Positions 26,026 through 35,037 are shown, counted from the stretch's first letter. The stretch is DNA of 64,000 nucleotides from Bradyrhizobium lablabi (GCF_018129385.1 NZ_JAFCLN010000017.1:106096-170095); one strand, 5' to 3'. The notes: generated by a model from the sequence alone, not told the origin. Made by a program: numbers and translations.

Positions 26026-26628
26026 TCACTTCCGTGTCTTGCGTGCGTTGTTCCTTGCCAAAGGCGGCTCGAGAACAACCTGCTTCAGATCGTTGCCGGC
26101 GACGGTCACGATCACGAAATTCAGACGCCCCTCCAGCCGCTTCAATCCTCCGCTGATGGTCCGCCCCTTTGTGTTGCGCTCCGCAACGAGGATGGCGTCC
26201 ATCATCTCCTGGCGAACGTTGCCGAAGGCGGCGAGGATGCGCAGATCTTCGGCGTTCAGTTCGCGCGCCGATGATTCTCCGGTCTTCCCCACGAGCTTGC
26301 CGGACGATGCGTCCATTGCGTCTTCGTAGATCAGGTCGCCGCGGAGCGTTCTCACCCGAAACACGGCGAGCGTCTCGCGGCCATCGAAGCTCGCATCGAT
26401 CACCCGTGCGCCCGGGTGCAATGCAAGTGCGGCGACCAGCGCATCCTGTATCGGCAATGAGATCGCGTTGAAGCGTGCAATCTCGCTCGCCACCGATCCG
26501 ACGCCATCTGCTTTGTCGACATCAGGCGCTTCGACCGGAATCACCAATGGGGCATCTGCGCAGGCTGGCGAGGCGAGAAGCAACCCGATGGCGGCAATCA
26601 ACCATCCGCTTGACCTGGGAACAATCAA
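26026..26628 (-). CDS. Secreted protein of unknown function, PepSY-like segment
   Basis: A 200-residue protein if started at TTG 26628, preceded by CAGGAAAG and giving a proper signal peptide (hydrophobic WLIAAIGLLLASPACA); a GTG at 26730 would add 34 residues before the signal. The mature part contains ARVIDASFDGRETLAVFRVRTLRGDLIYEDAMDASSGKLVG, which resembles a PepSY-type strand-helix unit, then two helices and a basic end. Likely periplasmic. Not firmly assigned to a family. Confidence 0.65.
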   Translation of the reverse strand: MIVPRSSGWLIAAIGLLLASPACADAPLVIPVEAPDVDKADGVGSVASEIARFNAISLPIQDALVAALALHPGARVIDASFDGRETLAVFRVRTLRGDLIYEDAMDASSGKLVGKTGESSARELNAEDLRILAAFGNVRQEMMDAILVAERNTKGRTISGGLKRLEGRLNFVIVTVAGNDLKQVVLEPPLARNNARKTRK

Positions 26629-26775
26629 AGAACTTTCCTGACTTGCGGCTACAGGCTCCACCTGCACATACAAATAGGGCGCTGATTGGCTGCCGGTAAG
26701 GCGGCCGCGTTCCACCCTGGAACCGGACACGCGGTTTCATCGCAGATCCAATTGGCCGGCCGATAGGTTCCGGGG

Positions 26776-27150
26776 CTAGTTCAAAATTGCTCTGTAAATG
26801 CACCAGCCGATCAGCGCCGCTGAAGCCGCCCAAACAAGCACGATGGCAACCGCCGCTGTCCTGCTCACGGGCCGCTCTGCCGCAGCGGCTGCGAGCGCCC
26901 GATGCTCCTCCATGACGTCAGGCGGGATCAGCCGGACGACCAGCCAGATGCCCGCCGGCACCAGGATCACGTCATCCAGGTAACCCAGGATCGGAACGAA
27001 ATCCGGGATCAGGTCGATCGGCGAAAGCGCATATCCCGCCACGACGATCGCGAGCGCCTTTGCGTACCATGGAACGCGCCGGTCCCGGCTGGCGAGATAC
27101 AGCGCATGGATATCGCGTTTGATGATCCGCGCCCAATCCTTCAGATTCAT
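26776..27150 (-). CDS. YkvA (DUF1232) membrane protein
   Basis: A 124-residue protein with the YkvA signature YAKALAIVVAGYALSPIDLI then PDFVPILGYLDDVILVPAGI, plus a C-terminal transmembrane helix (AVAIVLVWAASAALIGW). Inner membrane; function unknown in the family. Start ATG 27150 has a weak upstream GGAAAG. Confidence 0.88.
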   Translation of the reverse strand: MNLKDWARIIKRDIHALYLASRDRRVPWYAKALAIVVAGYALSPIDLIPDFVPILGYLDDVILVPAGIWLVVRLIPPDVMEEHRALAAAAAERPVSRTAAVAIVLVWAASAALIGWCIYRAILN

Positions 27151-27200
27151 TTCAGAGGCTTTCCCGGACCTCGAGTTTGCCAGCCAAACGACCTGTCGGG

Positions 27201-27636
27201 CAAATCAATTCTGAATTTCGGAAATCATGTCAAGCCCCCTCGCGCAAAAATATTCTGCTTGTTAATTTCGGTAAATCAGAATTATAACAACGGCACCTCA
27301 TCCTCGAGGAGGGGCGTTGGCCGTCGCCACCAAACGTTGGGATGGGATGCGGTGGACGCGCTTGTTCAGCAGACGACTGGGCAAGGGCGTACGGCGAAGT
27401 CGTGTGGTCCTGGCGCCGCGACGCTGGCGCTAAGCCTTGCGGAGTTTTCCGCGAGGCGATGGTGACAACAAGCCCGCTCACCAGGGAGAGCGCGATATAA
27501 GCCGTAAAGCCATTGCGCAGGGGATGTCGGAGTGTTCTCCGCTCACCCGTATGCTCGTGTGCGCCTTTTTTGCTTGCGCATCAGGCACACGAGACCGCGG
27601 GTGCAGCGCGCACCCGGCATTCCCCTGCGCCCTCTA
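27201..27636 (+). repeat. Long structured intergenic repeat, copy A
   Basis: About 436 bases of noncoding DNA similar along its length, in the same orientation, to 55658-56108. Well-conserved blocks include AAGGGCGTACGG, CGAAGTCGTGTGG, GGTGACAAC and the last 120 bases. Short open frames in it are not kept between copies. From memory this repeat is frequent in Bradyrhizobium genomes and often mis-annotated as small proteins. Its 3' end (27515-27630) folds into a cloverleaf-like structure. Confidence 0.85.
27515..27630 (+). ncRNA. Cloverleaf-like structured element, copy A
   Basis: Outer stem GCGCAGGGG (27515-27523) with CCCCTGCGC (27622-27630), extended by ATGTCGG/CCGGCAT with one bulged base. 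It encloses three hairpins: CGGAG-TGTT-CTCCG (27528-27541, which competes with the innermost outer pairs), CTCGTGTGC/GCACACGAG (27554-27562 with 27585-27593) and CGGGTGC-AGCGC-GCACCCG (27598-27616). Copy B at 55987-56101 keeps every stem, with a pair-preserving change in the middle hairpin. Whether it works as RNA or as DNA cruciform is unknown. Confidence 0.5.
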
Positions 27637-27731
27637 TCGTTAGAGGCGCGATGAACTTGAATAGCTCGGGCACATGGTGTCGCGAGAACGCGAAACTGCA
27701 TCTGAAGCGCGAGTGCGCCTCACACTCTCCC

Positions 27732-27835
27732 CGTCATCACCCGCGCAGGCGGGTGATCCAGTATTCCAGAGACAGCAATGATTGAACCGAGAAGCCGCGG
27801 CGTACTGGATGCCCCGCCTTCGCGGGGCATGACGG
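27732..27835. repeat. Palindromic repeat (ATCACCCGC...GCGGGTGAT / ATGCCCCGC...GCGGGGCAT type)
   Basis: Two strong hairpins, ATCACCCGC/GCGGGTGAT and ATGCCCCGC/GCGGGGCAT, enclosed by CCGTCAT/ATGACGG and joined by CCAGTA/TACTGG. A compound palindrome seen widely in Bradyrhizobium intergenic DNA from memory. Only one copy of this type in the window. The remaining bases to 28009 hold only the leader of the phosphatase-like gene. Confidence 0.8.
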
Positions 27836-28009
27836 CCGATGGGTCGGGGAAACACGTTCATCCAACAACAATGCGCCCTTGCCCCTCCCTATCCCCTCAC
27901 AAATCCGCGAGCCAGCCGCCGTCGCGCTTGCTGCAACAATAGTGTCATGTAGCAAATCTAGACCGAGACACCCGCCCGAAGCCATCCGCATGACATGGGG
28001 AGAATTCCG

Positions 28010-29848
28010 ATGCGCCGCGCAATCACATTGCTGTCCGCGAGCCTGATCACATTATCCGCAAGCGCCGCATCCGCGCAGAACGCCACGCCCCGCAATCTCG
28101 TCCTGTTCATCCCCGACGGCCTGCGTGGCAAGATCGTCAGCGCGCAGACCGCGCCGGCGATGGCGGAGCTTCGCGACAAGGGCGTCTATTTCCAGAATTC
28201 GCATTCGCTGTTCCCGACCTTCACCATGGCCAACGGATCGGCGATGGCGAGCGGCCACTATCTCGGCGACACCGGCACGTTCTCCAACACGATCTACACC
28301 GGCTACAGCTCCGTGCCGGCCGGCGACACCGTGGTGCCCTTCATCGAGAACGATGCGGTGCTCGCCGACGTCGACGATCACTTCAATGGCGACTATCTCA
28401 ACGAGGAGACGCTGTTGAAGATGGCACGCGACAAGGGCTTCAGCACCGCCGCCATCGGCAAGGTCGGCCCCACCCTGATCTTCGACCACACCGATCGCGG
28501 CAAGAACACGATCGTGATCGACGACTCCACCGGCGGCAAGACCGGCGTGCCCCTCTCCGACGAGATGAAGGATGCCCTGACCAAGGCGGGTCTGCCGCTC
28601 GCGACCCCAAGCCGCGGCGACAACAGCAAGGCGGGCGATGCCAAGACGCCGGGCACGACCTCGGCCAATGTCGGGCAGCAGGCTTACATGGCGGATGTTG
28701 CCACCAAGGTCGTGCTCCCGATGTTCAAGGCGCGCAACAAGCCGTTCGTGCTGGTGTTCTGGTCGCGCGATCCCGACGGCAGCCAGCACAATACCGGCGA
28801 CAGTCTCAACACCATCACCCCCGGCATCAACGGCCCGACCTCGATGGCCGGCATCAAGAACGCCGACGATAACCTCGCGCAACTGCGCAAGGCGCTCGAC
28901 GAACTCGGGCTTGCCGCAAACACCAACATCATCGTCTCCTCCGATCACGGCTTTTCGACCATCTCGAAGGAGAGCAAGACCAGTCCCTCCGCGAAGATGT
29001 CCTATGAGGACACGCCGAAGGATTTCTTGCCGATGGGCTTCCTCGCGATCGACCTCGCCAAGGCGCTGAACCTGCCGCTGTTCGACCCCAACGACAAGAA
29101 CGCCAAGGTCGGCGACAACGCGCATCCGAAAGCCGGCAACGGCGTGCTCGGTGCGGATCCAACCAAACCCGACGTCGTCGTTGCGACCAATGGCGGATCC
29201 GACCTGATCTACCTGCCGAACAAGGACAAGAAGCTCGCCGACCGCATCATCAAGGCGCTGCTGGAGCAGGATTATGTCAGCGGCCTGTTCATCAATGACG
29301 ACCTCGGTCGCTTCCCCGGCGCGCTGCCGATGTCGGCGCTCGGATTGCGGGGCAAGGCGGTGACGCCGCATCCCTCGATCATCGTCAACTTCCGCTCATG
29401 GTCCTCGGGCTGCGCGGAGCCGACCAATTGCTCGGTGCAGGTCGCCGACACCGTGCTGCGCCAGGGCCAGGGCATGCATGGCAGCTTCAGCCGCGGCGAC
29501 ACGCTCAACTTCACCGCGGCGATCGGACCTGACTTCAAGACGGGCTATGTCGATCCCCTGCCCGTCAGCAACGCCGATGTCGGCGCCACCGCCGCTCGGC
29601 TGATGGGACTGACCCAGAAGGCGAAGGGACCATTGGTCGGCCGCGTCGTCACCGAAGCGATGCCGAACGGCGCAACGCCAAAGGCTTTCACCGGCACGGC
29701 AAGCTCGCGGCCGGCGGCCAACGGCCTGCGCACCGTGCTGCTGTTCCAGCGCGTCGGCCCCCAGCGCTATTTCGACGCCGCCGGCTTTCCCGGCCGCACG
29801 CTCGGCCTTGAGGCGGATGCCGACAAACAAAAAACGGCGGGGAAGTAA
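28010..29848 (+). CDS. Secreted alkaline-phosphatase-superfamily hydrolase
   Basis: A 612-residue protein with a signal peptide (about 1-23, ending SAQ). The superfamily core is visible: NLVLFIPDGLR with the first metal Asp, the nucleophile region FPTFTMANGSAMASGHYLG (Thr/Ser nucleophile), VFWSRDPDGSQHNTGD, and NTNIIVSSDHGFSTI with the Asp-His metal pair. It resembles type I phosphodiesterase/nucleotide pyrophosphatase proteins and may act on phosphomono- or diesters in the periplasm. ATG 28010 is favoured over 27995 by a GGGGAGA sequence. A long 3' part (about 450-600) has no known motif. Confidence 0.87.
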   Translation: MRRAITLLSASLITLSASAASAQNATPRNLVLFIPDGLRGKIVSAQTAPAMAELRDKGVYFQNSHSLFPTFTMANGSAMASGHYLGDTGTFSNTIYTGYSSVPAGDTVVPFIENDAVLADVDDHFNGDYLNEETLLKMARDKGFSTAAIGKVGPTLIFDHTDRGKNTIVIDDSTGGKTGVPLSDEMKDALTKAGLPLATPSRGDNSKAGDAKTPGTTSANVGQQAYMADVATKVVLPMFKARNKPFVLVFWSRDPDGSQHNTGDSLNTITPGINGPTSMAGIKNADDNLAQLRKALDELGLAANTNIIVSSDHGFSTISKESKTSPSAKMSYEDTPKDFLPMGFLAIDLAKALNLPLFDPNDKNAKVGDNAHPKAGNGVLGADPTKPDVVVATNGGSDLIYLPNKDKKLADRIIKALLEQDYVSGLFINDDLGRFPGALPMSALGLRGKAVTPHPSIIVNFRSWSSGCAEPTNCSVQVADTVLRQGQGMHGSFSRGDTLNFTAAIGPDFKTGYVDPLPVSNADVGATAARLMGLTQKAKGPLVGRVVTEAMPNGATPKAFTGTASSRPAANGLRTVLLFQRVGPQRYFDAAGFPGRTLGLEADADKQKTAGK

Positions 29849-29883
29849 CCCCGCCGTCCAACGCCCCTTCAAGGAAGATGATC

Positions 29884-30453
29884 TCACATCATCCCGATAT
29901 CGAACACGTTCGGAAATTGCGACAGCGGCAGGGCCGCGGCGCCGATGATGGTGGCGACCATGGTCATCAGCGTGCGGTTGCTGCGGCGCTTGCCGCGCAT
30001 CTGGTTCGCAAGCCATTTGAGCGCCTCGGTGTCGGCCTTGATGGCCGGCGCCCAACTCGCGATGTCGGTGTCGGGCGACAGCGCCACCGTGCGCGGCGGC
30101 ACCGTCAGTCCGGATTCGGAGGCGGCGTGATGGGCGACCGCTTTGGCGAGCAGGTCGTCGAACCGGCCGCCATCGGTACGCTCGGCGGCGGCGTCGTGGA
30201 TTTCGAGCAGCGCCTCGACCTCGGCGCGGCAGACCGGCTGATGCTCGACGGCGGATGCGGTCAGGATGCGTGCGCACCAGGCGGCGTCATCGGCATCGAG
30301 CGCGCGGGAGAAGTGGATGCGGCCCTTGGTGGTCGGACCTTCGCCGGTGATCACGCCATCGCGCACGATGGTCAGGGCGTGGGCCGCGGTCTTGCGGCAG
30401 GACGGTTGCAGAGCGGCCACCAACTCGGTGGCCTTGGTACTCGGGGCAGACAT
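29884..30453 (-). CDS. Conserved hypothetical protein with C-terminal membrane helix (189 aa)
   Basis: MSAPSTKATELVAALQPSCRKTAAH opens a helical, soluble region with CRKTAAHALTIVRDGV and a segment AVEHQPVCRAEVEALLEIHDAA; a single hydrophobic stretch (about 160-185, TLMTMVATIIGAAALPL) lies near the end, so the protein may be tail-anchored. I recall homologues restricted to Bradyrhizobium relatives; no function. It is convergent with the phosphatase-like gene, whose end is 35 bases away. Confidence 0.7.
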   Translation of the reverse strand: MSAPSTKATELVAALQPSCRKTAAHALTIVRDGVITGEGPTTKGRIHFSRALDADDAAWCARILTASAVEHQPVCRAEVEALLEIHDAAAERTDGGRFDDLLAKAVAHHAASESGLTVPPRTVALSPDTDIASWAPAIKADTEALKWLANQMRGKRRSNRTLMTMVATIIGAAALPLSQFPNVFDIGMM

Positions 30454-30832
30454 AGTTCAGTTCACACTTCCAGATTTCTTGTTCGGACCAGCAATTCCAT
30501 GCGGGCGTAAACGAGTGGTTAATGATTCGAAACTCGCATTCCCACATTTTTAGATGGTTGCCGATTTGTCGCTGTGCGGCCCGTCACGGTTCGACCGGCA
30601 ACCGGGCCGGGCGTAGTGACGGCGATAAGCGGCAATATCGGGGCAGGACGGGCTCGGTAGTTCCATTGGGTTTTTTCGCCGCAGACCCCTACATCAGTGG
30701 ATGATGCTAGAAGTTCCGCCGCACGGAGAAGGAATTCATCTTGTTGATGAACCAGTTCACCTAACCCGCTTCACGGCTTATACTTCGCTGCGACGAAATT
30801 CCCCTGCAACTAGAACGACATGAGGTCGAAAC
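30454..30832. other. 379-base intergenic region, nothing recognised
   Basis: Contains AT-richer patches near 30520-30560 and 30770-30800 likely to hold the promoters of the flanking divergent genes. No repeat, terminator or small gene could be supported. Confidence 0.5.
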
Positions 30833-31492
30833 ATGGCACTCCCGATTGGCGCCACCGCCCCCGATTTCGAAGCCCAAACCACCGAAGGAAAAATCAAATT
30901 CCACGACTGGATCGGCAATAGCTGGGCCCTGTTGTTCTCCCATCCCAAGGATTTTACCCCGGTCTGCACCACCGAGCTCGGCGCGCTGGCCAAGCTGAAG
31001 CCGGAATTCGACAAGCGCGGCGTGAAATTGATGGGCCTTTCGGTCGATCCGGTCGACCGGCACACCAAATGGTCCGAGGACATCAAGGAGACGCAGGGTG
31101 CGGCGCCGAACTACCCGATGATCGGCGACACCGATTTCAACGTGTCCAAGCTCTACGAGATGCTGCCGGCCTCGACGTCCGGCGACCCGCTCACCCGCAC
31201 GCCCGCCGATAACCAGACCGTGCGTAACGTCTTCGTCATCGGCCCGGACAAGAAGATCAAGCTGGTGCTGGTCTACCCGATGACGACGGGCCGCAACTTT
31301 GCGGAAATCCTGCGCGTGATCGATTCCCTTCAGATGACCGCCAAGCATCGCGTGGCGACGCCGGCCGACTGGCAACAGGGCGAGGACGTCATCATCGCGG
31401 GCTCGGTCACCGACGATGAGGCCAAGACGATCTATCCGCAGGGCTGGAAGGCACCGAAGCCGTACATCCGGATCGTGCCGCAGCCGAAGTGA
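30833..31492 (+). CDS. 1-Cys peroxiredoxin (Prx6/AhpC-TSA type)
   Basis: A 219-residue peroxiredoxin: APDFEAQTTEGKIKFHDW, HPKDFTPVCTTELG with the peroxidatic Cys45, LMGLSVDPVDRH, NVSKLYEMLP and the long C-terminal arm (VFVIGPDKKIKLVLVYPMTTGRN) typical of the Prx6 subgroup. No second catalytic Cys is present. It reduces peroxides in the cytoplasm; the reductant is unknown. Start preceded by GAGGTCG. No OxyR-type site was identified upstream. Confidence 0.92.
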   Translation: MALPIGATAPDFEAQTTEGKIKFHDWIGNSWALLFSHPKDFTPVCTTELGALAKLKPEFDKRGVKLMGLSVDPVDRHTKWSEDIKETQGAAPNYPMIGDTDFNVSKLYEMLPASTSGDPLTRTPADNQTVRNVFVIGPDKKIKLVLVYPMTTGRNFAEILRVIDSLQMTAKHRVATPADWQQGEDVIIAGSVTDDEAKTIYPQGWKAPKPYIRIVPQPK

Positions 31493-31503
31493 CCGCGTAG
31501 CGG

Positions 31504-31544
31504 TCATCCCGGGGCGATGCGAAAGCATCGAACCCGGGATCTCG
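31504..31544. repeat. Palindromic repeat, CCGGGGCGATGC family, copy 1
   Basis: TCCCGGG-GCGATGC-GAAA-GCATCG-AACCCGGGA: an 18-base-arm hairpin between the convergent peroxiredoxin and chemoreceptor genes. Related to the double unit at 62912-62994. May act as a bidirectional terminator. Confidence 0.8.
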
Positions 31545-31560
31545 TCGATTAGACCAGGCG

Positions 31561-33291
31561 CTACGCCGCCCTCACCCCGTCGAGGAATTTTTCGACCTCG
31601 GCCTTCAGGTGCAGGCTCTCGCCGGACAGCGCCTGGGCGGATGCGAACATCCGGCTGGAGGTCTCGCCGGTCTCCTCGGCGCCGCGGGCGACGTTGCCGA
31701 CATTGACGGCAACGCCCGCCGTGCCGCTCGCCGCGGCGCGCACGCTTTGGGCGATGTTTTTCGTCGCCGCGCTCTGCTGCTCCACCGCCGCCGAGATCGA
31801 AGTGGCGATGTCGCTGATGCGCTCGATGGTCTGGCCGATCGCCTTGATCGCGCCGACCGACTCTTCGGTCGCAAGCTGCATGCTGGCGATCTGGCTGGAG
31901 ATCTCTTCGGTGGCCTTGGCGGTCTGACCGGCGAGGCTCTTGACCTCCTGTGCCACCACGGCAAAGCCGCGGCCGGCATCGCCGGCGCGAGCGGCCTCGA
32001 TGGTGGCATTGAGCGCCAAGAGGTTGGTCTGCTCGGCGATGGTCGTGATCAGCTTGACGACGTCGCCGATGCGGGTGCCGGCCTGCGACAGCTCGCTCAT
32101 GCGCTGGTCGGTCGCTTCGGCCTGGCGCACCGCTTCGGCGGCGATGCCGTTCGATTCCTGGACGCGGCGGGTGATCTCGGCGATCGAGCTGGAGAGTTCG
32201 TCGGAAGCCGCAGCCGCCGCGCGGACGTGCTCGGAAGCCGCTTCCGAGGCGCTGGCGGATTCGCCGGAAAGCTCGGCGGTCGAGCGCGCGGTCTCGGTGA
32301 GCTGGCGCGCGACGCGCTCGAATTCGCCGGAGGAATTGAGCACCTTGTCGAGGATGCCGCCGACCCCGGCCTGGAACTCGTCGACGAACATGCGCAGCTC
32401 CGCCTTGCGCTGTTCGGCCGCCGCTGCGGCAGCCGCAGCCTGCTCGGTGCGCAGGCGATGGCGCTCCTGGGAGTTGCTCCTGAATATCGCAATGGTGCGG
32501 GCGATCTCGCCGATTTCGTCCGCCCGCTCGTGATAATTGATCTCGATGTCGCTGTTGCCGTTCGCGATCGCCGTCAACGACGCCGTGACCGAGCCCAGTG
32601 GCCTGGTGATCCGGCGCACCACCAGCATGGTCAACAACAGCACCAGCAGCGCGGCGACGCCGGCCGCGATCGCCATGGTCTTGATCGCATGCGCCAGCAT
32701 GCCCTCGAACTGCTCCATCGGAATGCCGACATAGAGAATGCCGATGACCTTTCCGGTCGCATTCACAACGGGATAGTAGGCGGTCATGTAATTCTTGCTG
32801 AACAGCACCGCCGGCCCCTTATAGGCCTCGCCACGGCGCAGCACGGCCTGCCCGGGGTGATCGGGAGCGAGCTGAGTGCCGACGGCGCGATCGCCGTTCT
32901 CCTTCTTCAGATTGGTGGAGCGGCGGATGAACTGGTTGCTGGCGTCGTCATAGACGAACAGCGTGGCGTTGCCGCCGACATAGGACACCGCGCGATCGAC
33001 GATCGCATGATCCTTGAATTCCGGCATCCGGGCGATTTCGGCGCGGGCGACCACGCCGTCCTTCATCGCAATGCGGGCGTCGCCATAGGCCTCGGAGAAG
33101 GTCATCGCCAGGGTACGAAGGTTGACCTCGATATCCCGCAGGGCGCGTTGGTTGAACTCCGATGTCAGTGACCACCAGGCGGCGCCGACCACCAGTCCCG
33201 TGTTCAGCGCGATCAGAACGCCCGCGCAGATGACGGCCTTGGTCCCGATCTTGAGTGACGGCAGGAACTTCCCAAACGAACCGCTGGACAT
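31561..33291 (-). CDS. Methyl-accepting chemotaxis protein with periplasmic Cache domain
   Basis: A 576-residue chemoreceptor. A transmembrane helix (about 16-38), a periplasmic single-Cache domain (about 40-190, with LFVYDDASNQFIRRSTN and GPAVLFSKNYMTAYYPV), a second helix (about 190-212), HAMP (about 213-265) and a long signalling coiled coil (about 300-560) with the hairpin tip IAEQTNLLALNATIEAARAG. The tip is of the usual MCP type. Ligand unknown. No che genes in the window, so this is an orphan receptor using a distant array. Confidence 0.93.
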   Translation of the reverse strand: MSSGSFGKFLPSLKIGTKAVICAGVLIALNTGLVVGAAWWSLTSEFNQRALRDIEVNLRTLAMTFSEAYGDARIAMKDGVVARAEIARMPEFKDHAIVDRAVSYVGGNATLFVYDDASNQFIRRSTNLKKENGDRAVGTQLAPDHPGQAVLRRGEAYKGPAVLFSKNYMTAYYPVVNATGKVIGILYVGIPMEQFEGMLAHAIKTMAIAAGVAALLVLLLTMLVVRRITRPLGSVTASLTAIANGNSDIEINYHERADEIGEIARTIAIFRSNSQERHRLRTEQAAAAAAAAEQRKAELRMFVDEFQAGVGGILDKVLNSSGEFERVARQLTETARSTAELSGESASASEAASEHVRAAAAASDELSSSIAEITRRVQESNGIAAEAVRQAEATDQRMSELSQAGTRIGDVVKLITTIAEQTNLLALNATIEAARAGDAGRGFAVVAQEVKSLAGQTAKATEEISSQIASMQLATEESVGAIKAIGQTIERISDIATSISAAVEQQSAATKNIAQSVRAAASGTAGVAVNVGNVARGAEETGETSSRMFASAQALSGESLHLKAEVEKFLDGVRAA

Positions 33292-33776
33292 GATGAAATG
33301 CTCCCAAAACGGCTCACATTTGACGTTTTTTGTTTACGATTGGATTAAGATTGCAACCCTGAGCAATGTTTTCAGCCGGCGCCCTAACTTATGCGAGCAA
33401 TGACCGGCCCAATCATCGTCTGGTTTCGCGACGGCTTCGCCTGCTCGGATCCTCCGGTACGCCGGCCCTCCGTCTCCATCCTCGACGAGCTGAGTTGCTA
33501 TTGAGCTACCGGCCCCGCGTCCGCTAGCGCGCGGTCGTGGCTCGCACATTCGCCACGAGCATTGAACGCCATCCTGCAATTCGCCGGCGCATCGCTGACG
33601 CTCCGTAAGGGTGCGCCGTCAAGGTCGTTGCCGAGATCGTTCGCGAGGCGATCATCGAGACGAGTGCGCGTTGAAGGCTTGCACAGCGATCCGCGAGCGA
33701 TGAACAGCGAGTCAAATTTGACGCGCAAAAGATTCACGCTATCGTTGCAACCTCGTCAAAACCCTGGGGGATGAGA
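33292..33776. other. 485-base intergenic region, nothing firmly recognised
   Basis: The 60 bases next to the chemoreceptor start are AT-rich (ACGTTTTTTGTTTACG) and probably hold its promoter. The rest lacks a good ORF; open stretches on both strands have no Shine-Dalgarno site or motif. Confidence 0.5.
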
Positions 33777-34064
33777 ATGGACGACGACAAGCCCGTAATG
33801 GATACGATAGCAGACGCGGTCAGCAGTGCCGCCAGCGCGACCGCTGACGCTGCAACGACCACCGTTACCGCAGTCAAGAAGACCGCGAAGAAGGCGAAGA
33901 AAGCCGTCAAGAAGGCGGTGAAGAAGGTCTCGCCGAAGAAAAAGAAGGCCAAGAAAGCCGCCAGGAAGACAGTCAAGAAATCAGCGAAGAAGGCCAAGAA
34001 GGGCGCGAAGAAAGCGAGCAAGAAGGCCGGCAAGAAAAAGAAGGCGAAGAAGTCCAAGCGCTGA
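33777..34064 (+). CDS. Histone H1-like lysine-rich protein
   Basis: A 95-residue protein: an N-terminal acidic/neutral part (MDDDKPVMDTIADAVSSAAS, then TADAATTTVTAV) and a C-terminal two thirds of KKA/KKxxKK repeats with over half lysine. This matches the bacterial H1-like proteins (eukaryotic H1 C-terminal-tail-like) that bind DNA non-specifically. The start 33777 is spaced correctly from a GGGGG sequence; 33771 is possible. A palindromic repeat follows within 9 bases of the stop. Confidence 0.8.
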   Translation: MDDDKPVMDTIADAVSSAASATADAATTTVTAVKKTAKKAKKAVKKAVKKVSPKKKKAKKAARKTVKKSAKKAKKGAKKASKKAGKKKKAKKSKR

Positions 34065-34072
34065 GCTTCCAT

Positions 34073-34152
34073 CGTCATTGCGAGCGAAGCGAAGCAATCC
34101 AGAGCCAAAGCGAAGGTGCCCGTTCTGGATCGCTTCGCTCCTCGCAATGACG
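34073..34152. repeat. Palindromic intergenic repeat, CGTCATTGCGAG family, copy 2
   Basis: Arms CGTCATTGCGAGCGAAGCGA and CGCTTCGCTCCTCGCAATGACG with GCAATCCAGA/TCTGGATCGC inside. Same family as 938-1022. It lies between convergent genes and may terminate both. Confidence 0.85.
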
Positions 34153-34164
34153 AAGACACGTCGC

Positions 34165-35037
34165 TCAAGCCCGCCGGTTCACCAAAAACACGGCGGCCGC
34201 GCAGATGACCATGCCGGTAATAGCGATCGCATCGAGCCGCTCATTGAACAGCACGAAGGCCATCACCGCGGTCACGGCCGGGACCAGATAGAACAGGCTG
34301 GCCACCGACGTTGCCGCCTGGTGGCGGATCAGCCAGTACAACAGCCCGATCGAGCCGATCGACAGCGCGACCGCGAGCCAGGCCAGCGCCAGGATGAACT
34401 CGGTCGTCCAGTGCACCACGCGATCTTCGAACAGGAACGCACCGACCGTGAAGAACACGGTCACCGCGGCAAACTGCACGAGATTGCCGCTGCGCCAGTC
34501 GATCCGGTTGCAATAGCGCCGCTGATACAGCGTCCCCAGCGTAATGCTGACCAGTGAGACGGCGGAGGCGAACCAGCCCCAGCCCGCCTGCCCGGTCATC
34601 GGCCGGTCATGCAGGATCAACGCAACGCCGCCGAGCCCGATCACCAGACCCGCCCATTGCAGCGGCGTGACGCGCTCGCCCAGCCAGCGATTGGCGATGG
34701 TTGCCATCAGGATCGGTTGCAGGCCCGGGATCAGCGCCGAAAGGCCGGCCGGGATCGAAAGCGAGATCGCCACCGCCGTGCCGCCGAGATAGAACCCGTG
34801 CACCAGAATGCCGGCGATGATGCTGTGGCCGATCTCGGTACGATCAGGCCATACCGGCCGCGCGATGGCGACGATGATCGCCATCAGGACGACGACGAGC
34901 GCCATGCGGATGGCCAGATACGTCAGGGGATCGGCGTTGTTGACGACGTATTTGGTGCCGACAAAGCCGGTACTCCAGAGCAGCACGAAAACCGCCGGCG
35001 CCGCGCGCGCGGCAAATTTGTCGAAGTCGCTGCTCAT
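34165..35037 (-). CDS. EamA/DMT-family transporter
   Basis: A 290-residue protein with about ten hydrophobic helices in two EamA repeats. Recognised segments are VFVLLWSTGFVGTKYVV, LLGERVTPLQWAGLVIGLGGV and LFNERLDAIAITGMVICAAAVFLV, which close each repeat. Probably an inner-membrane metabolite or amino-acid exporter; the substrate cannot be told. Divergent from the formaldehyde dehydrogenase gene with about 100 bases between starts. A second EamA protein is at 60145-61059. Confidence 0.9.
   Translation of the reverse strand: MSSDFDKFAARAAPAVFVLLWSTGFVGTKYVVNNADPLTYLAIRMALVVVLMAIIVAIARPVWPDRTEIGHSIIAGILVHGFYLGGTAVAISLSIPAGLSALIPGLQPILMATIANRWLGERVTPLQWAGLVIGLGGVALILHDRPMTGQAGWGWFASAVSLVSITLGTLYQRRYCNRIDWRSGNLVQFAAVTVFFTVGAFLFEDRVVHWTTEFILALAWLAVALSIGSIGLLYWLIRHQAATSVASLFYLVPAVTAVMAFVLFNERLDAIAITGMVICAAAVFLVNRRA

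Noticed and set aside
27437..27643. Short protein frames inside the long repeat copy A
   Set aside because: The frames are not kept in copy B while base pairing is; they match sequences commonly mis-called as hypothetical proteins from this repeat.
30454..30832. Possible riboswitch or small RNA before the peroxiredoxin gene
   Set aside because: No conserved riboswitch core or strong terminator-antiterminator pairing could be seen.
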